A stretch of DNA of 40,219 nucleotides from an uncultured Pelagibacteraceae bacterium (GTDB lineage Bacteria; Pseudomonadota; Alphaproteobacteria; Pelagibacterales; Pelagibacteraceae): assembly GCA_902614835.1 (NCBI GenBank), contig CACMMU010000009.1, positions 1 to 40,219 of the forward strand, written 5' to 3'. This document shows, piece after piece, positions 1-8,420 of the stretch. Below the pieces are notes generated by a model. It saw only the letters and a list, made by a program, of their open reading frames with translations, had not been told where the DNA came from and did no database searches. A program made the translations under genes and the position numbers. Positions within the stretch are counted from its first letter, which is position 1; each line of letters starts with the position of its first letter.

Positions 1-976
1 CTGACATTGTATCAAATATTTCATCGCCTTGAGCAAGAAGAATCCAATTTGGTATTTGTAACATAGTTAACCCAATTGTACTTACACCCCAAAAACTAAA
101 AGCCAAAGAGTCTTCTCCTGCCCAGTATTTAGCTACACGTCCTCTTTGTTTTGTTTTCTTTTTTTTCAAAATATTTATTTTAGGTTTTTTTACAGTTAAA
201 GTGTAAAGAAAGAAAGTTCCTAAGGCCAATATAATAACAACCCACCAGTAATCTTTATAATTGATTTTTTTCTTTTTTTTAGGAAGCTTGTCTTTACTTG
301 GTATGTCTGTATTTTTATCAGCAGATGTAACAGTTAAATTAAAAAAACTATCACATTTAAAGCCTCGATTTTGAAGATCATTTACGATATTTCCAGAAGA
401 TATTTCTCTGTTTATAAAATTTGTTAATTCTCTTTCTGCTAAAATTTGACAAAAAGTTCTAGGATTTTTTTTGCTTAAATCTATCATCTGATAGATGCCT
501 TTTATTGGAATATAAGTTCCTGCAAACCACGCAACTTTGGGCTGGTGGGCTGATAGCGAAAATAATTTATTTCTAGATATATATCCTTCAATAGAACTTA
601 TCGATTGGAGAGATGAAAAAGTTACAATTGCATCGTTGCCTCTTAAATTATAAAGAAAATTAAAATCGTCTACTTGATATCTTGGCAGCATCCAGCTTCT
701 CATATCACCACTAATACCTAACCCTGAAGGTTGAATAAATACTTCTTCATTATTTGTTTTTTTTTCAAAAACTTTTTTAAACCACTTGTATCCTCCATAG
801 GATATCATTTTACCATCTACTAAACCGTTAGGATTTCTAATTATGAGCATTGCTCCTTTATAATCTTCTTCGATTAAAAGTGAGTAACTTGAATTCGATT
901 TTGCATTTGATGCTTGTAAAAATACTACAAACAAAAAAGTTAATATTAACTTAAAATTAAATAATTTTTTCTTCAT
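1..976 (-). CDS. Membrane-anchored protein of unknown function, truncated by the window edge
   Basis: An open frame of 325 codons runs without a stop from an ATG at 976 to the left edge, so the C-terminus is missing. Residues 1-25 look like a signal peptide (KKK, then a hydrophobic stretch ending SNA). A mostly polar, probably periplasmic region of about 215 residues follows, with two cysteines (C176, C208) that could form a disulfide. Next come a lysine-rich linker, a clear membrane helix at about 243-262, a basic stretch (about 263-282), and a second hydrophobic segment at about 291-315 following the motif KYWAGEDSLAFSFW. That W-G-E-x-SL-x-x-SFW pattern resembles small proteobacterial membrane proteins, but I do not recognise the family as a whole. 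The start overlaps the end of the upstream prsW-like gene by 20 bases, implying co-transcription and possibly translational coupling. The function is unknown. Confidence 0.75.
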   Translation of the reverse strand, partial: MKKKLFNFKLILTFLFVVFLQASNAKSNSSYSLLIEEDYKGAMLIIRNPNGLVDGKMISYGGYKWFKKVFEKKTNNEEVFIQPSGLGISGDMRSWMLPRYQVDDFNFLYNLRGNDAIVTFSSLQSISSIEGYISRNKLFSLSAHQPKVAWFAGTYIPIKGIYQMIDLSKKNPRTFCQILAERELTNFINREISSGNIVNDLQNRGFKCDSFFNLTVTSADKNTDIPSKDKLPKKKKKINYKDYWWVVIILALGTFFLYTLTVKKPKINILKKKKTKQRGRVAKYWAGEDSLAFSFWGVSTIGLTMLQIPNWILLAQGDEIFDTMS

Positions 977-1640
977 GTTCTCTTTTTTTTAACCTTTGTG
1001 TCTCCTTTACATTATTATGTAATAAATAACTAAATACTAAAAGTATAAAAATTACAAATATGTAATATGGTGGAAATGCACACAAAAAATTATATGTTCC
1101 GTGAAATATATATGGAACAATTAAAGCCAAACTTAGGTTTTTGCCGCCTGATACAAATGCGTACATCCCAAAATAGAAACCCATGATAACTCCACAAAGT
1201 GCATGCAGCGGGACTGCAGTGAATGCTCTGCCAATAGCCATATCTAACGGTGACATTTCATATTCCTCTGCAATCCTAAAAACATAATCATAATTTTCCA
1301 AAGTTGCAAAACCAAGAGATACAACAACACCGTAAACAATTGCGTCCATAGGTTCGTTAAAAGCTTTTTCTTTCAGTACGTAAAAATAAAATACTAAAAA
1401 TTTTAAACTCTCTTCAACTAAACCACCAGCAAAAAATCCTCCGATCAGGGCATTATTAACCCGATTGTTATTTTCAAAAAATTCCATAACATAATGGTTT
1501 AAATATCCAGCTGGTATAGTAATTAAGACTCCTAAAAGAAAAGTTATTATAATAATCTTTCTTGGTTCTTTAAATTTATCCGAGTAAATAAAATAAAATA
1601 ATATTGCAAGAGATGGTAATATGGTAATCAGTAATGTCAT
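957..1640 (-). CDS. prsW: PrsW-like intramembrane metalloprotease
   Basis: A 227-residue integral membrane protein with about six to seven hydrophobic helices. It carries the hallmarks of the PrsW/CPBP-like intramembrane protease group: GGLVEESLKF (paired glutamates, about residue 76), FATLENYDYV, a histidine in PLHALCGVIMGF, and FHGTYNF near the end. These are expected to form a metal site inside the membrane. In Bacillus, PrsW cleaves an anti-sigma factor (RsiW). No anti-sigma factor or ECF sigma gene is nearby here, so the substrate is unknown. It is co-directional with, and overlaps, the membrane-protein gene that follows, which could be a partner. An 8-base direct repeat with a 12-base period lies 14-33 bases upstream of its start. 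The family call is good; the proteolytic role is inferred. Confidence 0.8.
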   Translation of the reverse strand: MTLLITILPSLAILFYFIYSDKFKEPRKIIIITFLLGVLITIPAGYLNHYVMEFFENNNRVNNALIGGFFAGGLVEESLKFLVFYFYVLKEKAFNEPMDAIVYGVVVSLGFATLENYDYVFRIAEEYEMSPLDMAIGRAFTAVPLHALCGVIMGFYFGMYAFVSGGKNLSLALIVPYIFHGTYNFLCAFPPYYIFVIFILLVFSYLLHNNVKETQRLKKREHEEKII

Positions 1641-1653
1641 TGTTTTTATTATT

Positions 1654-1673
1654 TGAGCACAGTAGTGAGCACA
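1654..1673. repeat. Tandem TGAGCACA direct repeat
   Basis: TGAGCACA occurs at 1654-1661 and again at 1666-1673, separated by GTAG, giving a 12-base period. It sits between the prsW-like start (1640) and the 3' end of tRNA-Leu (1742). It could be an operator for prsW, since the two copies lie on nearly the same helical face, or a relic next to a tRNA. It could also be chance. Confidence 0.45.
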
Positions 1674-1741
1674 ATTCCAGCGCAGTGAATCTAAAAAAGA
1701 CGTGTTTTTTTAAAAATTTATTTATGTATTCTCTTAGTTTT

Positions 1742-1825
1742 TGGTGCGGTCGGAGAGACTCGAACTCTCATGGGAATCCCACACGGCCCTCAACCGTGCC
1801 TGTCTACCAATTTCAGCACGACCGC
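1742..1825 (-). tRNA. tRNA-Leu(GAG)
   Basis: Read on the minus strand, a complete 84-nt class II tRNA can be folded. The acceptor stem is GCGGUCG/CGACCGC. The D arm contains AAUUGGUAGAC, and the anticodon stem is CACGG/CCGUG with loop UUGAGGG, giving anticodon GAG (leucine, CUC/CUU). A long variable arm typical of tRNA-Leu follows, then a T arm with GUUCGAGUC. The discriminator A and the CCA end are encoded (1742-1745). The identity follows from both the anticodon and the long variable arm. Confidence 0.95.
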
Positions 1826-1883
1826 TCTAAAGATGCGACAATAAATGAATGACTTTTTATCTGCAAGTTGATAAATTATTTAA

Positions 1884-2873
1884 ATGTCTATGCAAAATTT
1901 AAAAAATAAAGAATTAAATAAAATTTACAGCAAGATATCTTCTGTGGTCCCCGAAGTTGAATGGAAATTTCATGCTCCTTTAATTGAAAAAATTAACAAA
2001 CTAAAAAAAGAAAAAAACGCAGTCATACTCGCGCATAATTATCAAACTCCTGAAATTTATCATGGTATAGCAGATATCTCTGCTGACTCTCTAGCGCTGG
2101 CATTAGAGGCGGCAAAAACTCAAGCCAAAATTATCGTTTTGTGTGGAGTTCATTTCATGGCAGAAACAGCAAAATTAATGAGTCCAGATAAAAAAGTTTT
2201 AATTCCAGATATGCAAGCTGGTTGTTCATTGGCCGAGTCAATAACTGGCTCCGATGTAAGAATGCTTAAAGAAAAATATCCTGGAGTTCCTGTTGTATCT
2301 TATGTGAATACTTCCGCAGATGTAAAAGCAGAGTCTGATGTTTGTTGTACTTCTGCAAATGCTGTAAAGGTTGTAGAGTCTCTTGGTACTGATAAAGTTA
2401 TTTTTCTTCCAGATCATTACTTAGCTAATTATGTTCAAAAAAATACCAAAGTAAAAATTATATCGTGGCAAGGCACTTGCATGGTGCATGAGAAATTTAC
2501 AGGTAAAGAAGTAGAGGATATTAAAAAAGAAAATCCAGATATAAAGGTTATTGCACATCCCGAATGTCCACCTGATGTTATTAGCGCTTCGGATTTTGCA
2601 GGATCAACATCTACCATGGTTGAATACGTAAAAGAAAAACAGCCTAAGAAAGTTTTGCTAGTTACAGAATGTACTATGAGTGACAATGTTCAGGTCGAAA
2701 ATCCAAACGTACAGTTTATTAAACCATGCAATCTTTGTCCTCACATGAAGAAGATTACGTTAAATAAAGTCTATGATTGCCTAAAAAATGAAACCAATGA
2801 GATTAAGATCGGTCATAATATTGCTGAAATGGCAAGAAAATCTGTTTTGAGAATGGCAGAAATTGGTAGATAA
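1884..2873 (+). CDS. nadA: Quinolinate synthase
   Basis: NadA condenses iminoaspartate with dihydroxyacetone phosphate to quinolinate, the precursor of NAD, using a [4Fe-4S] cluster. The 329-residue protein is of normal length. Visible family motifs are ILAHNYQTPEI (about 48-58), VLCGVHFMAETAK (C87), DMQAGCSLAES, SWQGTCMVHE (C199), AHPECPPDV and PCNLCPHMKKITL (C285). C87, C199 and C285 are the expected cluster ligands. A second in-frame ATG lies two codons downstream; either could be used, as no Shine-Dalgarno sequence is evident. It is followed after 6 bases by nadC, forming a two-gene NAD unit. The usual nadB (aspartate oxidase) is not next to it, so the iminoaspartate source must be encoded elsewhere or be a different enzyme. 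Confidence 0.97.
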   Translation: MSMQNLKNKELNKIYSKISSVVPEVEWKFHAPLIEKINKLKKEKNAVILAHNYQTPEIYHGIADISADSLALALEAAKTQAKIIVLCGVHFMAETAKLMSPDKKVLIPDMQAGCSLAESITGSDVRMLKEKYPGVPVVSYVNTSADVKAESDVCCTSANAVKVVESLGTDKVIFLPDHYLANYVQKNTKVKIISWQGTCMVHEKFTGKEVEDIKKENPDIKVIAHPECPPDVISASDFAGSTSTMVEYVKEKQPKKVLLVTECTMSDNVQVENPNVQFIKPCNLCPHMKKITLNKVYDCLKNETNEIKIGHNIAEMARKSVLRMAEIGR

Positions 2874-2879
2874 TTTTGA

Positions 2880-3716
2880 GTGCAAAAAATAAATCATAAA
2901 TACATTAAATTTATTATTCAGCAAGCTTTAAGAGAGGATCTTAGGCCATCTGGAGATATAACAACTAAAAACATAAAAGATAAAAAGGTTACTGCAAAAA
3001 TAATAGCAAATCAGAAATGTGTGGTAGGAGGTTTAAAGTTCGCATCCCAAGCTTTTAAAATTTCAGATAAAAAAATCACTTTTAAGGCAAAAACAAAAGA
3101 TGGAAGAAAAATTAATAAAGGCAAAGTAATCGCTATATTAAAAGGAAAGGCTTCAGGAATACTAAAAAGTGAAAGGGTTGCACTTAATTTCTTAGGATTA
3201 ATTTCAGGTGTAGCAACAACAACAAATAAATTTGTAAATAAAGTAAAAGGTAAATCCTGTAAAATATGTTGTACTAGAAAAACATTGCCAAATTTAAGAT
3301 TAATACAAAAATATGGAATAAAACTTGGAGGAGGTACAAATCATAGATTTAATTTAAGTGATGAAATTCTAATAAAAGATAATCATATAGCTGTTGGTAA
3401 AAATATTTATAATTTAGTTAAAAAAGCTATAAAAAATAAAAAAGGAAAAAAAATAACTGTAGAAGTAGATAACCTAAATCAATTAAAAAAAATTATAGGC
3501 CTAAAATTTAATAGAATATTATTTGATAATATGAGCAATAAAAATCTCAGGAAAGCTGTAAAGATTTCAAAGATATTTTATGAAACTGAAGCTTCGGGTG
3601 GTGTAACCCTTGATAATGTGAGAAAGATTGCCTCAACAGGTGTCAAAAGAATTTCTATAGGTCAAATAACACACAGTTCACCTGCCATTGATTTTAAATT
3701 AGATTTTATCTCCTAA
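2880..3716 (+). CDS. nadC: Nicotinate-nucleotide pyrophosphorylase (quinolinate phosphoribosyltransferase)
   Basis: NadC converts quinolinate and PRPP to nicotinate mononucleotide, the step after NadA. The 278-residue protein shows SGDITTKNI near the N-terminus, the substrate-binding CTRKTLP (132-135 TRKT), GGGTNHRFNLSD with H155-R156, ILIKDNHI (166-169 KDNH), FDNMS, and the C-terminal EASGGVTLDNV and TGVKRISIGQITHS that bind phosphate. Translation starts at a GTG 6 bases after the nadA stop, which places MQKINHKY at the expected N-terminus. The last 11 bases overlap tail-to-tail with ppdK on the other strand, so no terminator separates the two convergent units. Composition is very lysine-rich, as in neighbouring AT-rich genes. 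Confidence 0.96.
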   Translation: MQKINHKYIKFIIQQALREDLRPSGDITTKNIKDKKVTAKIIANQKCVVGGLKFASQAFKISDKKITFKAKTKDGRKINKGKVIAILKGKASGILKSERVALNFLGLISGVATTTNKFVNKVKGKSCKICCTRKTLPNLRLIQKYGIKLGGGTNHRFNLSDEILIKDNHIAVGKNIYNLVKKAIKNKKGKKITVEVDNLNQLKKIIGLKFNRILFDNMSNKNLRKAVKISKIFYETEASGGVTLDNVRKIASTGVKRISIGQITHSSPAIDFKLDFIS

Positions 3717-6366
3717 GTGCAGCTTGTGCTGCTGCTAATCTTGCAATTGGGACTCTGAAAGGTGAGCAGGATACATAATTTAATCCAGCTTTAGAGCAAA
3801 ACTCTATACTTCTTGGGTCTCCGCCATGTTCTCCGCAAATTCCCAGTTTAAGTTTTTTATTCTGTTTTTTTCCTCTTTGTGATGCAATTTTAACCAGCTC
3901 TCCTACGCCATCTCTGTCGATGCTGACAAAAGGATCGCCATCAAAAATCTTATGTTCTAAGTAGTCATTTAAGAACTTTCCTGAGTCGTCACGACTTATA
4001 CCGAATGTTGTTTGTGTTAAATCATTAGTTCCAAAACTAAAAAAATCAGCATATTTAGATATTGGGGCTGCTCTAAGTGCTGCACGAGGTAACTCGATCA
4101 TCGTACCAACAAAATAATTAATTTTTACTTTATGTTCCCTTTGAACCTCTTGGGCAACACGATTAACTAATTTTCTCATTATTCCAAGTTCATCTTCTGT
4201 TGAAACCAAGGGTATCATTATCTCCGGTATGATGGACTGAATCTTTTCTTTTTTACACTCTATAAGTGCAGTAAAAATTGCCCTACATTGCATTTCATAG
4301 ATTTCTGGAAAGGAAATTCCAAGTCTGCACCCTCTGTGTCCTAACATGGGATTTAGTTCATGTAATTCTGCAACTCTATTCTTTATTTCTTTAACTCCTA
4401 AATTTAGTGATCTAGCAACTTCTTCCATGTCTTTATCTGTTTTAGGAAGAAACTCGTGTAATGGCGGATCTAAAAGTCTTACTGTTACAGGCAAACCCTT
4501 CATAATTTTAAAAATTTCTTTAAAATCATTTTTTTGATAAGGGAGCAATTTATCTAATGCAATTTTTCTATCATCCAAATGTCTTGATAAAATCATTTGT
4601 CTTACTGATAAAATTCTCTCGTCATCAAAGAACATGTGTTCAGTTCTACATAAACCTATACCTTCTGCTCCAAAGTTTCTGGCCATTTTTGTGTCTTGTG
4701 GCGTTTCCGCATTTGTTCTTATTTTTAATTTTCTAAATTCATCTGACCATTTCATTATTGTTGAGAAATAGCCTGATATGTCAGGTTTTACAGTTGGAAC
4801 TAAACCCTCCATTACTTTGCCTGATGCGCCATCAATTGTTATAACGTCTCCCTCTCTAATGGTAAGATCTCCTGCTTTAAATTCTTTTGCATCGTAATCT
4901 ATATTTATTTCACCAGATCCAGAAACACAGGGACGACCCATTCCTCTAGCAACCACAGCGGCGTGGCTTGTCATCCCTCCTCTTGAGGTTAAGATACCCT
5001 TGGCGGCATGCATACCATGAATATCCTCAGGTGAAGTTTCAACTCTGACTAATATTGTATCTTCTTTTTGTGTATTCATCCTCTCAGCTTCATCAGCGGT
5101 AAATACTACTTTTCCACTAGCCGCTCCCGGAGAAGCAGGCAAACCTTTAGCAATTACTTTTTTTTCAATTTTTTCATCTAAAGTTGGATGAAGAAGTGTT
5201 TCGAGAGTATTTGGATCTATTCTTAAAATTGCTTCTTTCTTAGAAATTAATTTTTCTTTTACCATATCTACTGCAATTTTAATTGCTGCTTTAGCTGTTC
5301 TTTTCCCATTTCTTGTTTGCAGCATCCATAATTTTTTATTCTCAACTGTAAACTCAATATCTTGCATATCTCTGTAATGCTTTTCTAATTTTACAAATAC
5401 ATTTTTTAATTCGTTAAAAACTTTTGGCATTGTCTCTTCCATGGAAGCTTCTGTTGCGCCAGCATTTTCTTTTGCTTTTTTTGTTATATATCTTGGTGTC
5501 CTGCTCCCTGCTACCACATCTTCACCTTGTGCATTAATTAAATATTCTCCAAAAAATTTATTTTCACCAGTTGAAGGATTTCTTGTAAATGCTACTCCAG
5601 TAGCACAATTGTCTCCCATATTTCCAAAAACCATGGACTGAACGTTTACGGCTGTCCCCCAGTGTCCTGGTATATGATTTAACTTTCTATAAGTTTTTGC
5701 TCTTTTGCTTTCCCATGACAAAAATACTGCCTTGATAGCTCCGAAGAGTTGTTCGTATACATCCTGTGGAAAATTCTTATTTGTTTTATCGCTTATTAAA
5801 TTTTTAAAATTTTTAATTAAACCATCCCAATCCTCAAAACTTAATTCTGTATCTGACAAAACACCTTTTGTTAATTTATAGTTATCAATTAATTCCTCGA
5901 AAAGATGGCTTTCTACACCCATTACAACATTTGCATACATTTGTATAAATCTTCTATAACTATCTTTCGCGAATCTTTTGTTTGATGTTTTTTTAGATAA
6001 AGCATCTACTGTTTTATCATTCAGGCCCAAATTCAGTATAGTATCCATCATTCCAGGCATTGAAACTCTTGAGCCAGACCTTACAGATATCAATAAAGGA
6101 TTTATATTGTCACCAAATTTTTTTTTTGTTTTAGCCTCAATTTTTTTTAATTCTTTTTTTATTTCCATACATGTTTTAGGGGAAAGCTTTTTTTTATTTC
6201 TATAAAATATTTCACACATTTCTGTTGAAATGGTAAATCCTGGTGGAACCGGCAAACCTAGTCTAGCCATTTCCGCGAGGTTTGATCCTTTGCCACCTAA
6301 AATATTTCTGGAATTAGATATCTTCTTATTCTTTTTGTCTCCAAAGCTAAATATAAATTTTGACAT
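3706..6366 (-). CDS. ppdK: Pyruvate, phosphate dikinase
   Basis: PpdK interconverts pyruvate, ATP and phosphate with phosphoenolpyruvate, AMP and pyrophosphate, allowing gluconeogenesis or pyrophosphate-linked glycolysis. The 886 residues match the family length and domain order. The ATP-grasp nucleotide domain begins with GGKGSNLAEMARLGLPVPPG (about 24-43). The phosphohistidine domain has GGMTSHAAVVARGMG with the phosphorylated H468. The C-terminal PEP/pyruvate barrel has GLCRTEHMFF and GICGEHGGDP with the catalytic cysteine. It is the last gene of the S49 peptidase-glyQ-glyS-ppdK operon; its ATG overlaps the glyS stop by one base (TAATG). The glyS-ppdK neighbourhood is familiar in alphaproteobacteria. 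With tkt and pgk elsewhere in the window it supports central carbon metabolism. Confidence 0.98.
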   Translation of the reverse strand: MSKFIFSFGDKKNKKISNSRNILGGKGSNLAEMARLGLPVPPGFTISTEMCEIFYRNKKKLSPKTCMEIKKELKKIEAKTKKKFGDNINPLLISVRSGSRVSMPGMMDTILNLGLNDKTVDALSKKTSNKRFAKDSYRRFIQMYANVVMGVESHLFEELIDNYKLTKGVLSDTELSFEDWDGLIKNFKNLISDKTNKNFPQDVYEQLFGAIKAVFLSWESKRAKTYRKLNHIPGHWGTAVNVQSMVFGNMGDNCATGVAFTRNPSTGENKFFGEYLINAQGEDVVAGSRTPRYITKKAKENAGATEASMEETMPKVFNELKNVFVKLEKHYRDMQDIEFTVENKKLWMLQTRNGKRTAKAAIKIAVDMVKEKLISKKEAILRIDPNTLETLLHPTLDEKIEKKVIAKGLPASPGAASGKVVFTADEAERMNTQKEDTILVRVETSPEDIHGMHAAKGILTSRGGMTSHAAVVARGMGRPCVSGSGEINIDYDAKEFKAGDLTIREGDVITIDGASGKVMEGLVPTVKPDISGYFSTIMKWSDEFRKLKIRTNAETPQDTKMARNFGAEGIGLCRTEHMFFDDERILSVRQMILSRHLDDRKIALDKLLPYQKNDFKEIFKIMKGLPVTVRLLDPPLHEFLPKTDKDMEEVARSLNLGVKEIKNRVAELHELNPMLGHRGCRLGISFPEIYEMQCRAIFTALIECKKEKIQSIIPEIMIPLVSTEDELGIMRKLVNRVAQEVQREHKVKINYFVGTMIELPRAALRAAPISKYADFFSFGTNDLTQTTFGISRDDSGKFLNDYLEHKIFDGDPFVSIDRDGVGELVKIASQRGKKQNKKLKLGICGEHGGDPRSIEFCSKAGLNYVSCSPFRVPIARLAAAQAALRR

Positions 6367-8420
6367 TAAATTCCCTCTAATTTTGAAAAATCTACAAAAC
6401 TATTAAACGTTGAACATAAAATTTGCAATAGTTCTAAACGATTATTTTTTAAATCTTGGTTTTCATCATTTACTTTTACGTTATCGAAAAATTTATCTGT
6501 TGATAATTTGGTCTCGGAAAGAAGTTTTAAGTGATCTTCGTAATTTTTCTTTTCCTGTTTTACTGTAAAGGCTTTCCGGATTGCATTGATTCTTTCAAAA
6601 AGTTCTTTTTCTTCATCATGTTTAAAAAGAACCGCATCAGGACCATTTTTTGAAACAAGCTTTTCTTGATCTAAAATATTTGATGCTCTTTTATACGTTG
6701 AAAGAGCATTTTTTCCTAAGTCTTTTGAAATGAACTTATTCATAATTACTGTTTTTTTATATAGCTCTAAAAAATTATCGCTTAAATGTGAGCTAATTGA
6801 GGCTTCAACAATATCAGTTCTAATTTTTCTATCTTTTAAAATATTTTTCATTCTTTCCCTGAAGAATTTCATTAAATCTTTTGTAACCTCATTGTTTTCC
6901 TGTTTAACGCCTTGATCAAGATAAATCTTGATGGAGTAATCGATTAGATCTCGCAATTTAATCAAAAGATTATTTTCAATTATAGTTCTAAGTAATCCAA
7001 TAGATGCTCTTCTAAGTGCAAAAGGATCCTTCGAACTGGTAGGTTTTTCATTTATCAAATAGAAACCAACCAGGGTATCCAGTTTATCTATAATAGAAAG
7101 AGCGTAACTAATCGGTTTTTTTGGGACTGGGGAAAAGATACCAGATGGAAAATAATGTTCGCTTATTGCTCTAGACACATCTTCCTCAAATCCCTGGCTC
7201 AAAGCAAAATATTTTCCCATAACTCCTTGTAACTCTGGAAACTCTCCAACAAGACCTGAAACAAGATCTGATTTAGATACTGATGCCGCTATTTCTACTT
7301 TCTCTTTATTCAAATTTAGCTGATCGGAAATAAAATAGGCTAACCTTCTCAGTCTTTGGGTCTTTTCATAAATTGAGCCAAGATTTTCATAAAACGTTAC
7401 TTGTTTTAGTTTATTTATCTGTTTTATAAGATTTAAGGATTTGTCCTTTTCCCAAAAAAAACTAGCATCTGAAAGCCTAGCTTCTACAACCCGCTCATTG
7501 CCTAATCTGATAAATTTATTTGTATCTTTTTTATTCGTTACAATAATAAATTCATTAATCATTCGATCTTTTTGATCAATCAGGGTGAAATACTTTTGGT
7601 GAAACTGTAGTGTTGATTTTATTACTTCCTTAGGTAGCTTTAGGTAACTTTTATCAAAATTTGCGATTATAATTCTTGGATTATCAACCAAATTACTAAC
7701 CTCTAAAAGTAAAGATCGATCTATTATTTCTTGACATGATTTATTTTTGCAAATTGATTGTATTTTTTCTAATACAATTTTTTCTCTTTTGTTGTGATCA
7801 ATAATAATGTCATTTGCTTTAAGAAATTTTAAATATTCCTCAAAATCTCTAATTTTTTTATGCTTAATATCAACATCTTGCTCTAAAATAGTAAAGTTTA
7901 CTGTATCTAAATGACCAAATTTAAATTTGAGGTGCATATTATCAAAAATTGCCATAATGGAAATCAAGGGTCTTCCCCAGCTTAAATTATAATCGGACCA
8001 TTTCATCGATTTTTTCCAAGATATTTCATTTAAACATTTTGGAATTATTCGAATTAGCTCATCTTCGGTATTAATTTCCTTGCCTTTGATTTTTGCAAAA
8101 TAGAAAGTTCCTTTATCTAATTTTTTTTCATATAAATCGTTAACACTCATGTTTTTTGATTTTGCAAAGTTTTCAATTATATTTTTAGGAACCCCTAGTT
8201 TTGGTCCCTTTACCTCTGAGGGTAATATTTTAATTTTTTTTGGCAATCCAGATATAAAAACAGTGAGTCTTGTTGGTGTTGAATAAATATAAATATCTTT
8301 GTAGGTTAAATTTACTAATGATAATTCACCAGTAATTAATTTTTCTATTTGATTTCTTGCGCTTATTTGTAAGTTAGGTGGTATCTCTTCACTAAAAAGT
8401 TCAATAAGTAATTCTGACAT
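6366..8420 (-). CDS. glyS: Glycyl-tRNA synthetase beta subunit
   Basis: This is the large subunit of the bacterial alpha2beta2 glycyl-tRNA synthetase, providing tRNA recognition through its HD-like and C-terminal anticodon-binding regions. The 684-residue length is normal. The N-terminus MSELLIELFSEEIPP is diagnostic. Further family motifs are FHQKYFTL, LRRLAYFISDQL, VGEFPELQGVMGKYFA, ALSIIDKLDTLVGFY and KDPFALRRASIGLLR (about 465-479). It abuts glyQ with no intergenic base and overlaps the ppdK start by one base, so stoichiometric translation with glyQ is likely. No editing-domain loss or frameshift is seen. Confidence 0.98.
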   Translation of the reverse strand: MSELLIELFSEEIPPNLQISARNQIEKLITGELSLVNLTYKDIYIYSTPTRLTVFISGLPKKIKILPSEVKGPKLGVPKNIIENFAKSKNMSVNDLYEKKLDKGTFYFAKIKGKEINTEDELIRIIPKCLNEISWKKSMKWSDYNLSWGRPLISIMAIFDNMHLKFKFGHLDTVNFTILEQDVDIKHKKIRDFEEYLKFLKANDIIIDHNKREKIVLEKIQSICKNKSCQEIIDRSLLLEVSNLVDNPRIIIANFDKSYLKLPKEVIKSTLQFHQKYFTLIDQKDRMINEFIIVTNKKDTNKFIRLGNERVVEARLSDASFFWEKDKSLNLIKQINKLKQVTFYENLGSIYEKTQRLRRLAYFISDQLNLNKEKVEIAASVSKSDLVSGLVGEFPELQGVMGKYFALSQGFEEDVSRAISEHYFPSGIFSPVPKKPISYALSIIDKLDTLVGFYLINEKPTSSKDPFALRRASIGLLRTIIENNLLIKLRDLIDYSIKIYLDQGVKQENNEVTKDLMKFFRERMKNILKDRKIRTDIVEASISSHLSDNFLELYKKTVIMNKFISKDLGKNALSTYKRASNILDQEKLVSKNGPDAVLFKHDEEKELFERINAIRKAFTVKQEKKNYEDHLKLLSETKLSTDKFFDNVKVNDENQDLKNNRLELLQILCSTFNSFVDFSKLEGI

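Noticed and set aside
1693-1711. A6-GACGTG-T6 near-palindrome downstream of tRNA-Leu
   Set aside because: The arms pair only through A-T runs and the core has a G:G clash next to ACGT. It is too weak to call a terminator.
1634-1852. 72-codon plus-strand frame across the prsW/tRNA-Leu gap
   Set aside because: It runs through the complement of tRNA-Leu and overlaps the prsW start. There is no ribosome-binding site or homology pattern.
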